Shown one piece after another: positions 17,696 to 27,444 of a DNA stretch of 64,000 nt. The notes below the pieces were generated by a model. The model ran no database searches, had not been told where the DNA came from, and saw only the letters and a list, made by a program, of their open reading frames with translations. A program made the position numbers and the translations under genes. The stretch is from Qipengyuania vulgaris (GTDB lineage: Bacteria; Pseudomonadota; Alphaproteobacteria; Sphingomonadales; Sphingomonadaceae). Position 1 is the stretch's first letter. Each line of letters begins with the position of its first letter. The stretch covers positions 12,501 through 76,500 of the forward strand of contig NZ_WTYC01000008.1 in the NCBI RefSeq assembly GCF_009827325.1, read 5' to 3'.

Positions 17696-17968
17696 AATGC
17701 CTACCCCTGAGAATTTTGGGGGCCGGCCGGAGAATTCTTCTGTGTTACCCGCGAATTACGGGCCGCAACCTCGTTCCAGCCAAGCCGGACCTTCTTCGTG
17801 CGGGGAAATCATTCAGTCACGATCCCTGTTTTGCCCCTACCGCCTGCAATCAATGTTGCAGATGGTGTATAAATACAGTCCACGCAGCCGGGTTTCAATT
17901 TGCCATTCGTAATAGTGCTACGGGTCTATATCCAACTGCATATGCATGCGGCCCCGCGATTTGAACGG
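17696..17968. other. Intergenic region upstream of the multicopper oxidase genes
   Basis: This 273-bp gap holds the promoter of the oxidase set (reading left) and the 3' flank of virB11, which is on the same strand. An AGGGG stretch lies 9 bp before the oxidase ATG. The part around 17860-17950 is A+T-rich (GTATAAATAC, TATATCC, CATATGCATG). No gene or clear hairpin terminator is seen. Confidence 0.45.
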
Positions 17969-18934
17969 CTAAACGGCCAGGATATTGCGAACTTTCCTCT
18001 GGCCGCACTGGCGGTCGAGCTGGACCACGATATCGACTGATCGCCGCACGTATTCGGTTATATCTTCCCACGCCATGCGAGGCCCGGTTTGCAGAACCAG
18101 CAGCGCCATCTGGTCGATCGCTCTTTCGGGAGTATCGGCATGGATGGTGCAGAGCGATCCGGGATGACCGGTGTTCGCCGCACGCAGGAACGTCATCGCC
18201 TCGCTACCGCGTACCTCGCCCAGGATTATCCGGTCGGGACGCATTCTGAGCGATGCGACGAGGAGGTCTTCAGGTGTCACTTCGGCTTCGCCCATGGAGC
18301 CTCGCGCCGCGACCAGACCTACCGCATTCGGGTGCGTAAGTCGCAGTTCGGGAGTGTCCTCGATCAGGATCAACCGCTCTCCCACGGGTATCTCTCCTAA
18401 CAGGGCATTGAGCATGGTGGTCTTACCGGTCGAGGCCCCGCCGCAAACCAAGATTGTCCGGCGCTCCCTTATCGCCGCCCGCAACAGTTCTTCAGTATCG
18501 GCGTACTTCGCCGTATCGAACCGCTCCTGCGCAGCTTGCGAGCGGACTGATATCTGAGCTTCTTCCAAATTCCCCAGTCGAGCCATGTCCCCAAGCGAAA
18601 GATCGGCCATTACGTGCTTGCGGATTGCCAGTGCGATCTCGCCCCGCGTGGCAGGAGGAAGGATGATCTGGATCCGCGAGCCGTCGGGCAGGTTGGCAGC
18701 CAACAGCGGATGTTCCCGGCTGATACCCTGCGAGCAATGCGCCGCGACCTGGCGCGCGAGCCTCGCCATTACTCTCGATGTTAACCCGCCGGCTTCAATA
18801 CGTTCGATCTGGCCGCCCAGACGTTCGATCCAGATCTCCTGTGGGCGGTTAACGTAGATGTCGGTGACATCGTCCTGCGACAGGAAAGGCGCCAGCGGCG
18901 CCAGGAAAGTGTCGAGATATACGGGCTGCGTCAC
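17969..18934 (-). CDS. virB11: VirB11-type ATPase of a type IV secretion system
   Basis: This 321-residue cytoplasmic hexameric ATPase powers type IV secretion. Visible motifs are the N-terminal DVTDIYVNRPQEIWIE domain, Walker A GGASTGKTT, the Asp box LILIEDTPEL, Walker B DRIILGEVRG and the His box GHPGSLCTIHAD. The gene overlaps virB10 by 4 bp and is the last in the minus-strand series. Length is close to the family norm. Confidence 0.95.
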   Translation of the reverse strand: MTQPVYLDTFLAPLAPFLSQDDVTDIYVNRPQEIWIERLGGQIERIEAGGLTSRVMARLARQVAAHCSQGISREHPLLAANLPDGSRIQIILPPATRGEIALAIRKHVMADLSLGDMARLGNLEEAQISVRSQAAQERFDTAKYADTEELLRAAIRERRTILVCGGASTGKTTMLNALLGEIPVGERLILIEDTPELRLTHPNAVGLVAARGSMGEAEVTPEDLLVASLRMRPDRIILGEVRGSEAMTFLRAANTGHPGSLCTIHADTPERAIDQMALLVLQTGPRMAWEDITEYVRRSVDIVVQLDRQCGQRKVRNILAV

Positions 18935-19983
18935 CGCGGTTCACGAAACCGGTCGGAAAAATCGAGGTCGTGCGCCACGAATACGGAAACGCTGGTGCCG
19001 TGCTTGACCTTCAGCGTGGGCTGAAATGTCGTGCTTGTCCCGCCATCGATCTGGGTGGCATTCGGAACGTTGACGATCACCGTATCGCCGCCGATCTCCC
19101 GCCCCGCCAGTTGCACGCCCGTATCGAGGATGGACCGCATCAGTGCGTCCCCGAAGCGGCCGAAGAAATGCGAATTCACCTTGCCCCTGACCCCCGCCCG
19201 GCCAAGCGGGTCCGCCGATGGCGAATCCAGTTCCATGATGATCCCCTCGGGGAGCATCAGCCTAGTCCACTGGATGAGCGCGCGCTTCTGGCCCCGGGCC
19301 AGATCGGCTTCGTAATTGCCCAGCAGCCTGCTCCCCTTCGGGATCAGTACCCGCGTTCCATCGAAGCTGCTAACTTCACGCGAGACGATCGCCCGCACGG
19401 AACCCGGCCGCGTGGAATCGAGCGCGGATTCGAGCACGGCGTGAATCACCGTGCCCTTCGGAATGGTGGTCGAAGGATTGTCGAACCGTACAAGGAATTT
19501 GCGCTCGGCATCGGTCGGTTCAGGCAGCAAATCGTCGGCCGGTTCGCGCTGCGCAGGCGGGGTAAATTCCGTTTGCGGGCGGGGCCGGGTAATCTGACGG
19601 ACTGGAGGCGGATCGACGTATTCTTCCTCCAGCGGAGGTTCGGCTGTGCGGATGCGCTGCACAGGCTGTGGCTGCGGCATCTGGAATGCCGGTTTCGGGG
19701 GGGTACGGCGCGGGATGACAAGGGCAAATTCCGGTTCCGGCTCGCCAAAGTCGGGAATGTTCAATTCCGGAGGCGATGCAATGGGGCTTCCGCTGGATTC
19801 GGCAGGAACGGTGACGTTCGGGCTGCTGAGGGCGCTGCGACGGGATTCGAGGCCATAGAACAGCAGGGCCGTGGCGATCGCCAAACCCACCCCGAAAATC
19901 CAGATGCCGACATTGCTGCCATTGCCGGCCACTAGCGGCAGCGCGGTTCCGCGATCGTCAGCGGCGGAAGTTGCTTCGCTCAT
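18931..19983 (-). CDS. virB10: VirB10/TrbI-type inner-to-outer membrane channel protein
   Basis: This 350-residue protein has a short cytoplasmic tail, one membrane helix (VGIWIFGVGLAIATALLFYGL, about 26-46) and a proline-rich periplasmic linker (80-140). The C-terminal VirB10 domain contains TIPKGTVIHAVLESALDSTRPG, LIPKGSRLLGNYEADLARGQKRALIQWTR and the GRFGDALMRSIL region. It spans the envelope and senses energy from the ATPases. It overlaps virB9 and virB11 by 4 bp each. Confidence 0.95.
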   Translation of the reverse strand: MSEATSAADDRGTALPLVAGNGSNVGIWIFGVGLAIATALLFYGLESRRSALSSPNVTVPAESSGSPIASPPELNIPDFGEPEPEFALVIPRRTPPKPAFQMPQPQPVQRIRTAEPPLEEEYVDPPPVRQITRPRPQTEFTPPAQREPADDLLPEPTDAERKFLVRFDNPSTTIPKGTVIHAVLESALDSTRPGSVRAIVSREVSSFDGTRVLIPKGSRLLGNYEADLARGQKRALIQWTRLMLPEGIIMELDSPSADPLGRAGVRGKVNSHFFGRFGDALMRSILDTGVQLAGREIGGDTVIVNVPNATQIDGGTSTTFQPTLKVKHGTSVSVFVAHDLDFSDRFREPR

Positions 19984-20669
19984 CGCCGCGCTCCCCCATC
20001 TCTACGCTTCGCCCGGGCTCTTTCTTTATCGATGCGGAATACCAGTTCCGCGTAGACCCGGTCGATGGTGAACACCTCGCCCCGCATGTGACCATCGACC
20101 ATTTCCTCGTCACCCGATGGTCCGATCCCGAAGACCGCCGGCATGGCTTGTGCTGCATGCCAGCGGATGTAGGTCTTGCTCCCGTCATCGGAAATTGCTG
20201 CAGGGCGGAGAACCTGATCACCCGACAGGCGATACTGGCCTGTATCCGGGGGGACCTCTTGCTCCGTGGCCGGGGGAAAGAACTCGCCCCTGGCATGGCT
20301 AATACGGATGACCAGAGGAGCCTCGGACGAAGGGACGGGGACCAGATCGAACTCATAGATTGCTGCCTCGGTCTCAACGACCATCTCGGCGACTTCGATC
20401 TCACTGCTGGGCACCAAGATCAGGCTGTCCCCGGTCGCGGTAATTCCGGATCGGTACGCCAGTGGGGCGGTGATCGAGACGTCGAGGATCTGCTCGCCGT
20501 CCGGAAAAAGAATCGTCTGCGCCGTCCGCGTTGCCGTGTGCAGGACCCAGCGAGTGTCGGAATCCGGCCGCAGGTCCGCTACCCGTGCGTCGGCTTGCGC
20601 CTGCAGTGTGCCGGGCTGGAACGCCGCCGGGGCTCCGATCATCAGGGCAAGAGCGAGCGCGGCTCTCAA
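19980..20669 (-). CDS. virB9: VirB9/TrbG-type outer-membrane complex protein
   Basis: This 229-residue protein starts with a signal peptide (MRAALALALMIGAPAAF). The two VirB9 domains are recognisable by ADLRPDSDTRWVLHTATRTAQTILFPDGEQILDVSI and by the C-terminal KTYIRWHAAQAMPAVFGIGPSGDEEMVDGHMRG segment, which includes the typical YIRW. It forms the outer-membrane core with VirB10 and VirB7; no virB7 lipoprotein gene is seen. It overlaps its neighbours by 4 bp. Confidence 0.93.
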   Translation of the reverse strand: MRAALALALMIGAPAAFQPGTLQAQADARVADLRPDSDTRWVLHTATRTAQTILFPDGEQILDVSITAPLAYRSGITATGDSLILVPSSEIEVAEMVVETEAAIYEFDLVPVPSSEAPLVIRISHARGEFFPPATEQEVPPDTGQYRLSGDQVLRPAAISDDGSKTYIRWHAAQAMPAVFGIGPSGDEEMVDGHMRGEVFTIDRVYAELVFRIDKERARAKRRDGGARR

Positions 20670-21496
20670 CGTTGCTCTCCCTCCGCCTCGGGTTGTGGAA
20701 CGCGGACGGTTCGCGGTTCGAGGACGATTGCGCGTTCCGACGCACCGGCAGCGCCTTTTTCAATCTTAGGAGTTGCTTGCGGCTCGTCGATCAGTTCCGC
20801 ATTTCGCCGGTAACGGACGACCTGGAATCCCAGCGGGTTCACCAGTCGATCCTTCGCGCTCATTGCATCGCCTGAGAAGCGATACCGCAAGATCGCCACC
20901 CACGGCTGCGGCGGACTGCGCTGGCCGCCGGGACCGGTCTGGATCGTGACATAGCGAACCATGGCGGTCTCGGCATTGATCGACGAGATCGAGCGCACCT
21001 CTACCTCGACCCGAGTCTGGCGCCCCAGCGTGGCAAGCTTGCTCGCCGGATTGCTGGCCTGCACTTCGGCTACATACCTGCTGCGTGCGTCCCCGGCCGA
21101 CCACAGGGCGACCTTGCGATAATCTTCCTGCAAAGTGTCGATATCGAAGCCTTCGCGGGCGATGACATATTGCGCCAGGAAAGACCGCTCCATCGCCTCG
21201 CTCGGCCGGATCGATTCTCCTTCGAGCGGATCGAGCGCCTGGATGTAACCAGTCTGGCGGTCCACCAGAAGCGCATAGGGTTCGATGGTCTTCAGTGGCA
21301 GCAGGACCACCAGAGCGATCGCTTCAAGCAGCGCGATTACACCAAGAACGCCTGCCACGATCCATGCGGTCTTGCGGGAAGAGGCAATCGCCTTCTCGCG
21401 ATCGGCCGACCAGCTTTGTGCTTCGCGGTAATAGTCTCCCAGCTCGTCATCGCGCTCGATCTCGCCCACCTCTCTTACCTCGCTGAACTGGTTCAT
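20666..21496 (-). CDS. virB8: VirB8-type inner-membrane assembly protein
   Basis: This 276-residue protein has a cytoplasmic tail, one membrane helix (about residues 45-68, WIVAGVLGVIALLEAIALVVLL) and a periplasmic VirB8 domain. The domain includes EPYALLVDRQTGYIQAL, AQYVIAREGFDIDTLQEDYRKVALWS and PWVAILRYRF. VirB8 nucleates the secretion machine. The C-terminal tail beyond residue 235 is unusual in length and charged. It overlaps virB6 and virB9 by 4 bp. Confidence 0.93.
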   Translation of the reverse strand: MNQFSEVREVGEIERDDELGDYYREAQSWSADREKAIASSRKTAWIVAGVLGVIALLEAIALVVLLPLKTIEPYALLVDRQTGYIQALDPLEGESIRPSEAMERSFLAQYVIAREGFDIDTLQEDYRKVALWSAGDARSRYVAEVQASNPASKLATLGRQTRVEVEVRSISSINAETAMVRYVTIQTGPGGQRSPPQPWVAILRYRFSGDAMSAKDRLVNPLGFQVVRYRRNAELIDEPQATPKIEKGAAGASERAIVLEPRTVRVPQPEAEGEQR

Positions 21497-22662
21497 CGCG
21501 TCTCATCCCTGCTTGTTCGAGAGCGTGAAACCGTCATGCCCGGCCGCCTGTAAGTGCTGCCCAGCGGCTCGTAGCGCGGTTGAGCGCCCGACCGATATTC
21601 CGCAGCTGGTGCCACGCGATGCGTAGCTGCTCCCTGGACCACCTCCACGCGGCTATCGCGCCCAAGGCGTCCATCGCGCTCCATCGATCTCGTTACGGAA
21701 GCGGCGACGGCCTGGCTGTGCAGGGTCCTCGCCTGTCCCGGCGCGAGCGAACTCGTGTACGAACGGTTGTCTGCCTGTGCCCGCTGAACGCTCGAAGTGC
21801 TGCTGGCGAACAGCCTGGTCGCAATCGAGGCGTTGAACGCGATCCATGCAGAAAAGGCGATGGCTCCGAAGCACATCAGTGCAAAGGCGAGGGTCATCGT
21901 CAGTCCCTCGGTCGGGGCCGACAGCGCTTCCTGATCTGCAGCACGCAGACGGAGCACTTCCTGGAGCCATGGCTCGAGCAGGGCGAGCTCAACCGCAAGC
22001 AAGAGCGACACCGTTATTGTCGACAGGAAGACCGCGACCAGCGCCTTGGCCCAGCCGGAGAAGATCGAGCGGGTAATCCCGAACAGAAGCAGCCCTGCGA
22101 CGAGAGGTGCCAGGGCAATCAGGATTCCTCCGGCAAGCCGGACCAGCGCCAGCGGCCCGATGGTGCCGGTAAGAAACGCACTGCGCGTGAAGCCAAGCTG
22201 GAACCAGTCGCCGGTCTGGACACCGCGCCGGCCCGCCCCAGTCTCGTTCAGTACTGCCAGCCCCTCGTCGACGCGCTGCAGCCGGCCGGCCAGGCTCCCA
22301 TCGGACCCGGGTAGCTGCGCTGAAGTGCCTATCGACTGCACCACTTCTGCAGGCCCACTGACGAGGACGTCGTAACCGATGACCCGCCACGCAGGCCAAC
22401 TGGTGGCGAGCGTGAGCACGATCACAAGCCGGATCGCGTGGCCCGCAAGATCGTGACCGGCGAGCGGATAACCCAGCGCGATCCTTATACCGAACAGGGC
22501 GACGAAGATCACCAGTATGGCTGTCAGAGCGATGGATATGGTCGATCCGGGATCCGACAGAGCAAGATACCCAAGGCCGCCGATCGACTGTGCCTGGCAA
22601 TCGATATGCTGGAGGACCGTTTCCAGATACCGTTCCCCGGTGCGGATCGGAGGACACCCCAT
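21493..22662 (-). CDS. virB6: VirB6/TrbL-type polytopic membrane protein
   Basis: This 389-residue protein has at least five membrane segments between residues 40 and 290 and a long hydrophilic C-terminal tail. The segments GSTISIALTAILVIFVALFG, LVIVLTLATSWPAW and AGGILIALAPLVAGLLLFG follow the VirB6/TrbL pattern, and the protein is placed as expected between virB4 and virB8. It forms part of the inner-membrane channel. It starts 1 bp after the virB4 stop. Confidence 0.9.
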   Translation of the reverse strand: MGCPPIRTGERYLETVLQHIDCQAQSIGGLGYLALSDPGSTISIALTAILVIFVALFGIRIALGYPLAGHDLAGHAIRLVIVLTLATSWPAWRVIGYDVLVSGPAEVVQSIGTSAQLPGSDGSLAGRLQRVDEGLAVLNETGAGRRGVQTGDWFQLGFTRSAFLTGTIGPLALVRLAGGILIALAPLVAGLLLFGITRSIFSGWAKALVAVFLSTITVSLLLAVELALLEPWLQEVLRLRAADQEALSAPTEGLTMTLAFALMCFGAIAFSAWIAFNASIATRLFASSTSSVQRAQADNRSYTSSLAPGQARTLHSQAVAASVTRSMERDGRLGRDSRVEVVQGAATHRVAPAAEYRSGAQPRYEPLGSTYRRPGMTVSRSRTSRDETR

Positions 22663-22663
22663 A

Positions 22664-25036
22664 TCAGACCCTCTCCATCAGGGGAGCCATCCACACTTCC
22701 GGATCGGTGCCGGTTTCCTTGATCAGCTCGTCGAAGACGCGCACCGTGCTTTCCCGGCCCGAAAGAATGGCGAGAATATCCTTCTCCCCTTCTAGGTTGA
22801 GGCGGGCCACCACGCTTTCGTTGCCTCGCTTGATCAGGAAGCAATGCGACCGGTCGGGCAATTTGCGGACCAGTTCCAGTTCGTGCGGGGTCAGGCCGAA
22901 GCCACCGATGTAATCCTCGGCGCGGGCCTTCGGATTCACCATGAATATCTGTACGGCCGCCTGCTCTATGATCGCGCTGGCGATCTGGCTTTCCAGCGCA
23001 TCGCGCGCGCTCTGGGTTGCGAAGCCGACGATCCCGTTGCGCTTGCGGACGGTCTTTTCCCAATCCTTGATCCGGCGGACGAAGACCTCATCGTCGAGCG
23101 CTTTCCAGCCTTCGTCGATGACAATGATGGTAGGTGAACCGTCCAGCCGTTCTTCCACCCGGTTGAAGAAATAGAGCAGCGCGGGAGTTCGCTCGACCGG
23201 GTCATCAAGTAGCGAAGTAATGTCGAAGCCGATCGTTTTCGCATCCAGGTCCGTGTGATCGATGTCGTTATCGAACAGCCAGGCCCTTTCGCCTTCACCC
23301 CACCAGGGCCGCATGCGCGAATAGAGATCACCCGATTTCGGCCGTGTTTGGCCACGAAAGAGTTCGACCAGATTGCGCAGGCGGCGATGCTCTGCAGCCT
23401 GTTCGAAGTTGGCATCGATTGCATCACGGATGAGTTCCGCCTCTTCAGTATCCGCGCCTGCTGCCAGCAAGGTCAGCCAGTCTATCAGGAACTGGCGGTT
23501 GACCGGCGTATCCTCGATCTGGAGGGGATTGAGGCCGGATGCCGTACCGGGCCGCAGGCGATCATATTGCCCCCCGATCGCCCGTATGAACAGTTCTGCT
23601 CCCCGGTCCTTGTCGAAGAATATGATCCGCGGAGAAATCTTGCGCGCCTGCGCCAGAAGGAAATTGAGCACGACGGTCTTGCCCGATCCGGACGGTCCTA
23701 TGACTGTGAAATTGCCGAGATCGTTCAGGTGGAAACTGAAGAAATAGGGGCCCGCCGCGGTCGTTTCGAACAGCGTGATCGCATCGCCCCAGTGGTTGCC
23801 GTGCGGGGTGCCCACCGGGAAGTTGTGTAGGCTCGCCAGACCGGCGAAATTACGGGTGGAGATCAGCCCGCGCCGCGAAATGAATTTGAAGTTTCCGGGA
23901 AACTGGGCCCAGAACGAAGGCTCCAGCGCAATCTCCTCACGCACGCCCACGATACCCAGATCCGACAGGGCGGCAATCACTTCAGCCACCTGGCGGTCGA
24001 GGGTTTCGAGGCTGTCGGCGTGAATGGCGATCGTGGCATGATGCTGCCCGAAACCGGCTCGCCCCGCCGCGACATCGTCTTTCGCATTTGCCAGGTCATC
24101 GCGCAGCGAAAGGGCTTCGTCTTCGCTCGAACGCATGCGGCGAAGGACGTAATTCATCTCCCGCAATGCCTCCCCGCGTTCAATGAAGGCGAATGACTGG
24201 GTCACGACCATTTCGAAAGGCATCCGGTAAAGTTCGTCGAACATGCCCGGCATGGTCAGCGTGGGATAATCCTTGATCGAAACGATGGCACCGAAACTAC
24301 GGGGGATTCCACCGAACTCGTCGCGCTCGAACGCCCGGTGGCCAAAGCTGATCCTGCGGGCCGGCAAGTGATCTCCGATCCTCCCACGCGGTAAGACGAT
24401 CGGTCTCATCTCCGCATTGAACAGATACGAGAGAAATTCGAGCGGTTCGGAGCGGTACCCGCTGCCAGTATCGTAAACGCTCAGCACATGCGGCGAATAA
24501 TGCCCGAGCGCAGCGGTAAGGGCCTGGGTCGCATTGTGGAGCGATCGCAGTTCGCCGACGCGTTCGGCGCCCCTGTCTGCCACTTGCCGGGTCACGAATG
24601 CCCGCGCACGGTCGAGCAGCCCGGCCCGCCCCTGCATCGGACGCCGCACGATGGTCAGGAACAGGTCGTTCACATACATATGGCGCGCAGCCAGCCGCTC
24701 GCGCCAACGCTTATTCAGCGAACGGGAAAAATCGTCGGGAAATTCGGCATCGAGAACCTGTTCTGCCCGCCGCCGCACGACATGGTGATAAATGGCGAAT
24801 TGCGAAGTCCCGACGGCCCGCATCATGGCGTCGCGGAGTTCGGCGCGATAGTTCAGTTCGTCGGTATCGGAGGTCTCGAACAGAAGTCCGCCCAACCGGA
24901 TCGTCTGCATCAGCAGGCCATCCTGCGTTTCGAGAGTTACGTCGTCGACATGCGACAGATATGGCAGGTGTTCTCCTGCACCCTTCTCGCGCGCAGCGGC
25001 GCCGGGGTCGAGGGTCAGGCGCGGAGCGAGAGCCAT
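22664..25036 (-). CDS. virB4: VirB4-type ATPase of the type IV secretion system
   Basis: This protein of about 790 residues is the large VirB4/TrbE ATPase. It has the N-terminal YLSHVDDVTLETQDGLLMQTIRLGG segment, Walker A IGPSGSGKTVVLNF, Walker B TIIVIDEGWKAL and the sensor FATQSARDAL. I chose the ATG at 25036 (MALAPRLTL), which sits where homologues begin; a GTG at 25096 would add 20 residues of low-complexity sequence. VirB4 normally follows VirB3, but here the gap to virB2 is about 140 bp with no virB3. Confidence 0.93.
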   Translation of the reverse strand: MALAPRLTLDPGAAAREKGAGEHLPYLSHVDDVTLETQDGLLMQTIRLGGLLFETSDTDELNYRAELRDAMMRAVGTSQFAIYHHVVRRRAEQVLDAEFPDDFSRSLNKRWRERLAARHMYVNDLFLTIVRRPMQGRAGLLDRARAFVTRQVADRGAERVGELRSLHNATQALTAALGHYSPHVLSVYDTGSGYRSEPLEFLSYLFNAEMRPIVLPRGRIGDHLPARRISFGHRAFERDEFGGIPRSFGAIVSIKDYPTLTMPGMFDELYRMPFEMVVTQSFAFIERGEALREMNYVLRRMRSSEDEALSLRDDLANAKDDVAAGRAGFGQHHATIAIHADSLETLDRQVAEVIAALSDLGIVGVREEIALEPSFWAQFPGNFKFISRRGLISTRNFAGLASLHNFPVGTPHGNHWGDAITLFETTAAGPYFFSFHLNDLGNFTVIGPSGSGKTVVLNFLLAQARKISPRIIFFDKDRGAELFIRAIGGQYDRLRPGTASGLNPLQIEDTPVNRQFLIDWLTLLAAGADTEEAELIRDAIDANFEQAAEHRRLRNLVELFRGQTRPKSGDLYSRMRPWWGEGERAWLFDNDIDHTDLDAKTIGFDITSLLDDPVERTPALLYFFNRVEERLDGSPTIIVIDEGWKALDDEVFVRRIKDWEKTVRKRNGIVGFATQSARDALESQIASAIIEQAAVQIFMVNPKARAEDYIGGFGLTPHELELVRKLPDRSHCFLIKRGNESVVARLNLEGEKDILAILSGRESTVRVFDELIKETGTDPEVWMAPLMERV

Positions 25037-25174
25037 CCGCTTCGGCCGGGCCCGGAACGATGCTGGAAAACATCGTCCATCCGCGCGCGCGACCACAAGC
25101 GCCTGATTTCATGGAATTCGGCGTCCGGTTTTCCGGCATTCGTCGAACCTGTCGTAAAAGTCTCCGCGGCCACC

Positions 25175-25486
25175 TCAGCCCCCTCCTGCTGCAGACCGGA
25201 TACCGCCGACGATCGTGGCAGCACCGAACAGGATGAAGCATCCTAGGATGACCACCGCGCCGTGCCGCCAGTTTATCCGGCCAGTCAGCATCGCAAATCC
25301 GACGGCGGCCACAGCAATTACGGCGACAACAGTGGCGGCAGTGCCGAGCAGTGTGCCCTGAAGCCATGACAGCGCATCGACTATCACGCTCGATCCTTCC
25401 GGATCCGCAGGAATACCCGCCGCAACAGGGCTCGCCGTCGCTGCCGCGAGCAGCGCAACCGATCTTTTCCAATCAACACGAGCCAA
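25175..25486 (-). CDS. virB2: VirB2/TrbC-type pilin
   Basis: The product of about 103 residues has a signal-type hydrophobic start (SVALLAAATASPVAAG) and two later membrane helices (GTLLGTAATVVAVIAVAAVGFAML and HGAVVILGCFILFGAATIVGG). This is the pattern of VirB2/TrbC major pilins, with the GRINWR loop between. I prefer the TTG at 25486 because GGGGGATAGAG precedes it closely; a longer form from 25525 is possible. It is the first gene of the minus-strand cluster. Confidence 0.85.
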   Translation of the reverse strand: MARVDWKRSVALLAAATASPVAAGIPADPEGSSVIVDALSWLQGTLLGTAATVVAVIAVAAVGFAMLTGRINWRHGAVVILGCFILFGAATIVGGIRSAAGGG

Positions 25487-25686
25487 GGTCTCTATCCCCC
25501 CATGGAAAGTTCGACCTGGCAACAAAATGCCACAAAAATGCCTTTGATGCCAAATGTTTTTCGAAATTACCTTCTTCAGCAGAATACTATGACGCAGAGC
25601 GAAAGAACCGGATGCGCGGAATCTTTTCAGGCAGCTAGGAAAGTGGTATCGCTATACAAGAAATTGCGATTGGTCGGATAACGAGA

Positions 25687-25974
25687 ATGGCAGACCGCCT
25701 GAAGCAGGACACGGTTTTCGTCGCGCTGACGCGGCCGCAGATGTTCGCGGGCGTCACTTTCACTTTCTTCGTCATAAACGCGGTGATCTCGATGGAGCTT
25801 TTCCTGATCTTCCGCACATGGTGGGTGCTATTGGCAGCGGTCGCGATTCACGCCCTGGGAGTCCTCGCCTGCCTCCGCGAACCCCGGATTTTCGATCTGT
25901 GGCTGACGCGCGTTCGCACTTGCCCGCGGGTGCGGAATCACAAGCTCTGGCGCTGCAATTCCTATCGCCCCTGA
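25687..25974 (+). CDS. virB3: VirB3-type membrane protein, on the opposite strand from the rest of the cluster
   Basis: This 95-residue protein is recognisable as VirB3 by FVALTRPQMFAGVTFTFFVINAVISM, a two-helix membrane region (about 20-65) and the tail CLREPRIFDLWLTR. VirB3 works with VirB4 in the inner membrane and is normally encoded between virB2 and virB4. Here it is transcribed divergently from virB2, with 160 bp of A+T-rich DNA between them, and it runs towards fumC. So it must have its own promoter. No second virB3 is seen in the cluster. Confidence 0.88.
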   Translation: MADRLKQDTVFVALTRPQMFAGVTFTFFVINAVISMELFLIFRTWWVLLAAVAIHALGVLACLREPRIFDLWLTRVRTCPRVRNHKLWRCNSYRP

Positions 25975-26034
25975 CGACTCGCGTCCGTTAGTCGGGCCCG
26001 GAACGCAAATGGCCGCTGGCGGGTTCGAACAGCC

Positions 26035-27426
26035 ATGAACGATACCCGCATCGAAACCGACTCCATGGGCGAAATCCGCGTACCGGCAGAACGCCTTTAC
26101 GGCGCGCAGACCCAACGCTCGCGGGAAAATTTCCGCATCGGTGAGGAGCGCATGCCGCGCGAACTGATCCACGCCCTGGGATTGGTGAAGTGTTCGGCAG
26201 CGGCCGCCAATCGAAAGCTGGGCCTGCTCGACGATGCGATCGCCGAAGCGATTGAAAAGGCGGCGCGGCGTGTCGCGTCAGGCGAGCTCGGCGAGGAATT
26301 CCCGCTGTCCGTGTGGCAGACCGGCTCGGGCACTCAGACCAACATGAACGCCAACGAGGTGATTGCCAATCTTGCCAGTCGGGCGCTGGGCGGGGAACTC
26401 GGCAGCAAGAAGCCCGTCCACCCCAACGATCACGTCAACAAGAGCCAGTCTTCTAACGATACGATACCGACCGCGATCCATGTCGCGGCTGTCCAAGCTC
26501 TCAACGAGAAGCTGCTACCGGCACTAGAGTTCATGCTCGCCGAACTGGACGCCAAGGCGAACGCCTGGGGCGATCTCGTCAAGATCGGCCGCACGCATAC
26601 GCAGGATGCAGTTCCTCTCACGCTGGGTCAGGAGTTCTCCGGCTATGCACAGCAGGTGCGCGGCGGCATTGAGCGGATCGGGCGAGTTCTGCCCGGCCTG
26701 CTCGAAATCGCACAGGGCGGCACCGCCGTCGGAACCGGCCTCAATGCCCCGAACGACTTCGGGCAACTGGTTGCAGATGAACTGACAGAAGCCACCGGGC
26801 ACCCCTTCACCTGCGCGCCGAACCGCTTCGAGGCGCTGGCGGCCCAGGACGCGCTGGTCTTCGCCCATGGCGCGCTGAACACGCTGGCTGCAAGCCTCTA
26901 CAAGATCGCCAATGACATCCGCCTGCTCGGCTCCGGCCCACGGTCGGGCCTGGGCGAACTCGCCCTCCCCGCCAACGAACCGGGCAGCTCCATCATGCCG
27001 GGCAAGGTCAATCCGACACAGGTCGAAGCCCTGACCCAGGTCTGCGCGCAGGTCTTCGGCAACCATGCCGCGATCACTTTCGCAGGCAGTCAGGGGCAAT
27101 TCGAGCTCAACGTCTATCGCCCGCTGGTGGCGTATAATTTCCTCCAGTCCGTAACGCTGGTTGCGGATGTCTCGCGTAGCTTCACCAATCACCTCCTGAA
27201 GGGGCTCGAGCCCCGGCGGGAGAATATTGCCGCAGGGGTCGAGAACTCACTCATGCTGGTAACCGCCCTCGCGCCCGAGATTGGCTATGACAAGGCGGCC
27301 GAAATCGCCAAACGTGCCCACTCGGAAGGTTCGACGCTGCGCGAGGCGGCCATAGCTAGCGGCTTGGTGAGCCAAGCGGACTACGACCGCATTGTGCGTC
27401 CCGAGGACATGGTCGGTCGGAACTAG
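26035..27426 (+). CDS. fumC: Class II fumarate hydratase
   Basis: This 463-residue enzyme interconverts fumarate and malate in the citric acid cycle. Family motifs are present: [49 protein letters not shown] and the signature [13 protein letters not shown]. The catalytic Ser lies in the [10 protein letters not shown] loop. The ATG at 26035 gives the standard N-terminus ([26 protein letters not shown]). It is convergent with the efflux genes, ending 18 bp from the outer-membrane factor gene. Confidence 0.97.
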   Translation: MNDTRIETDSMGEIRVPAERLYGAQTQRSRENFRIGEERMPRELIHALGLVKCSAAAANRKLGLLDDAIAEAIEKAARRVASGELGEEFPLSVWQTGSGTQTNMNANEVIANLASRALGGELGSKKPVHPNDHVNKSQSSNDTIPTAIHVAAVQALNEKLLPALEFMLAELDAKANAWGDLVKIGRTHTQDAVPLTLGQEFSGYAQQVRGGIERIGRVLPGLLEIAQGGTAVGTGLNAPNDFGQLVADELTEATGHPFTCAPNRFEALAAQDALVFAHGALNTLAASLYKIANDIRLLGSGPRSGLGELALPANEPGSSIMPGKVNPTQVEALTQVCAQVFGNHAAITFAGSQGQFELNVYRPLVAYNFLQSVTLVADVSRSFTNHLLKGLEPRRENIAAGVENSLMLVTALAPEIGYDKAAEIAKRAHSEGSTLREAAIASGLVSQADYDRIVRPEDMVGRN

Positions 27427-27444
27427 CGAGCTCTACAACTCGAC

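Noticed and set aside
25015..25224. Small frame between virB2 and virB4 as a virB3 remnant
   Set aside because: The product lacks hydrophobic helices and the VirB3 start motif; the real virB3 is on the plus strand.
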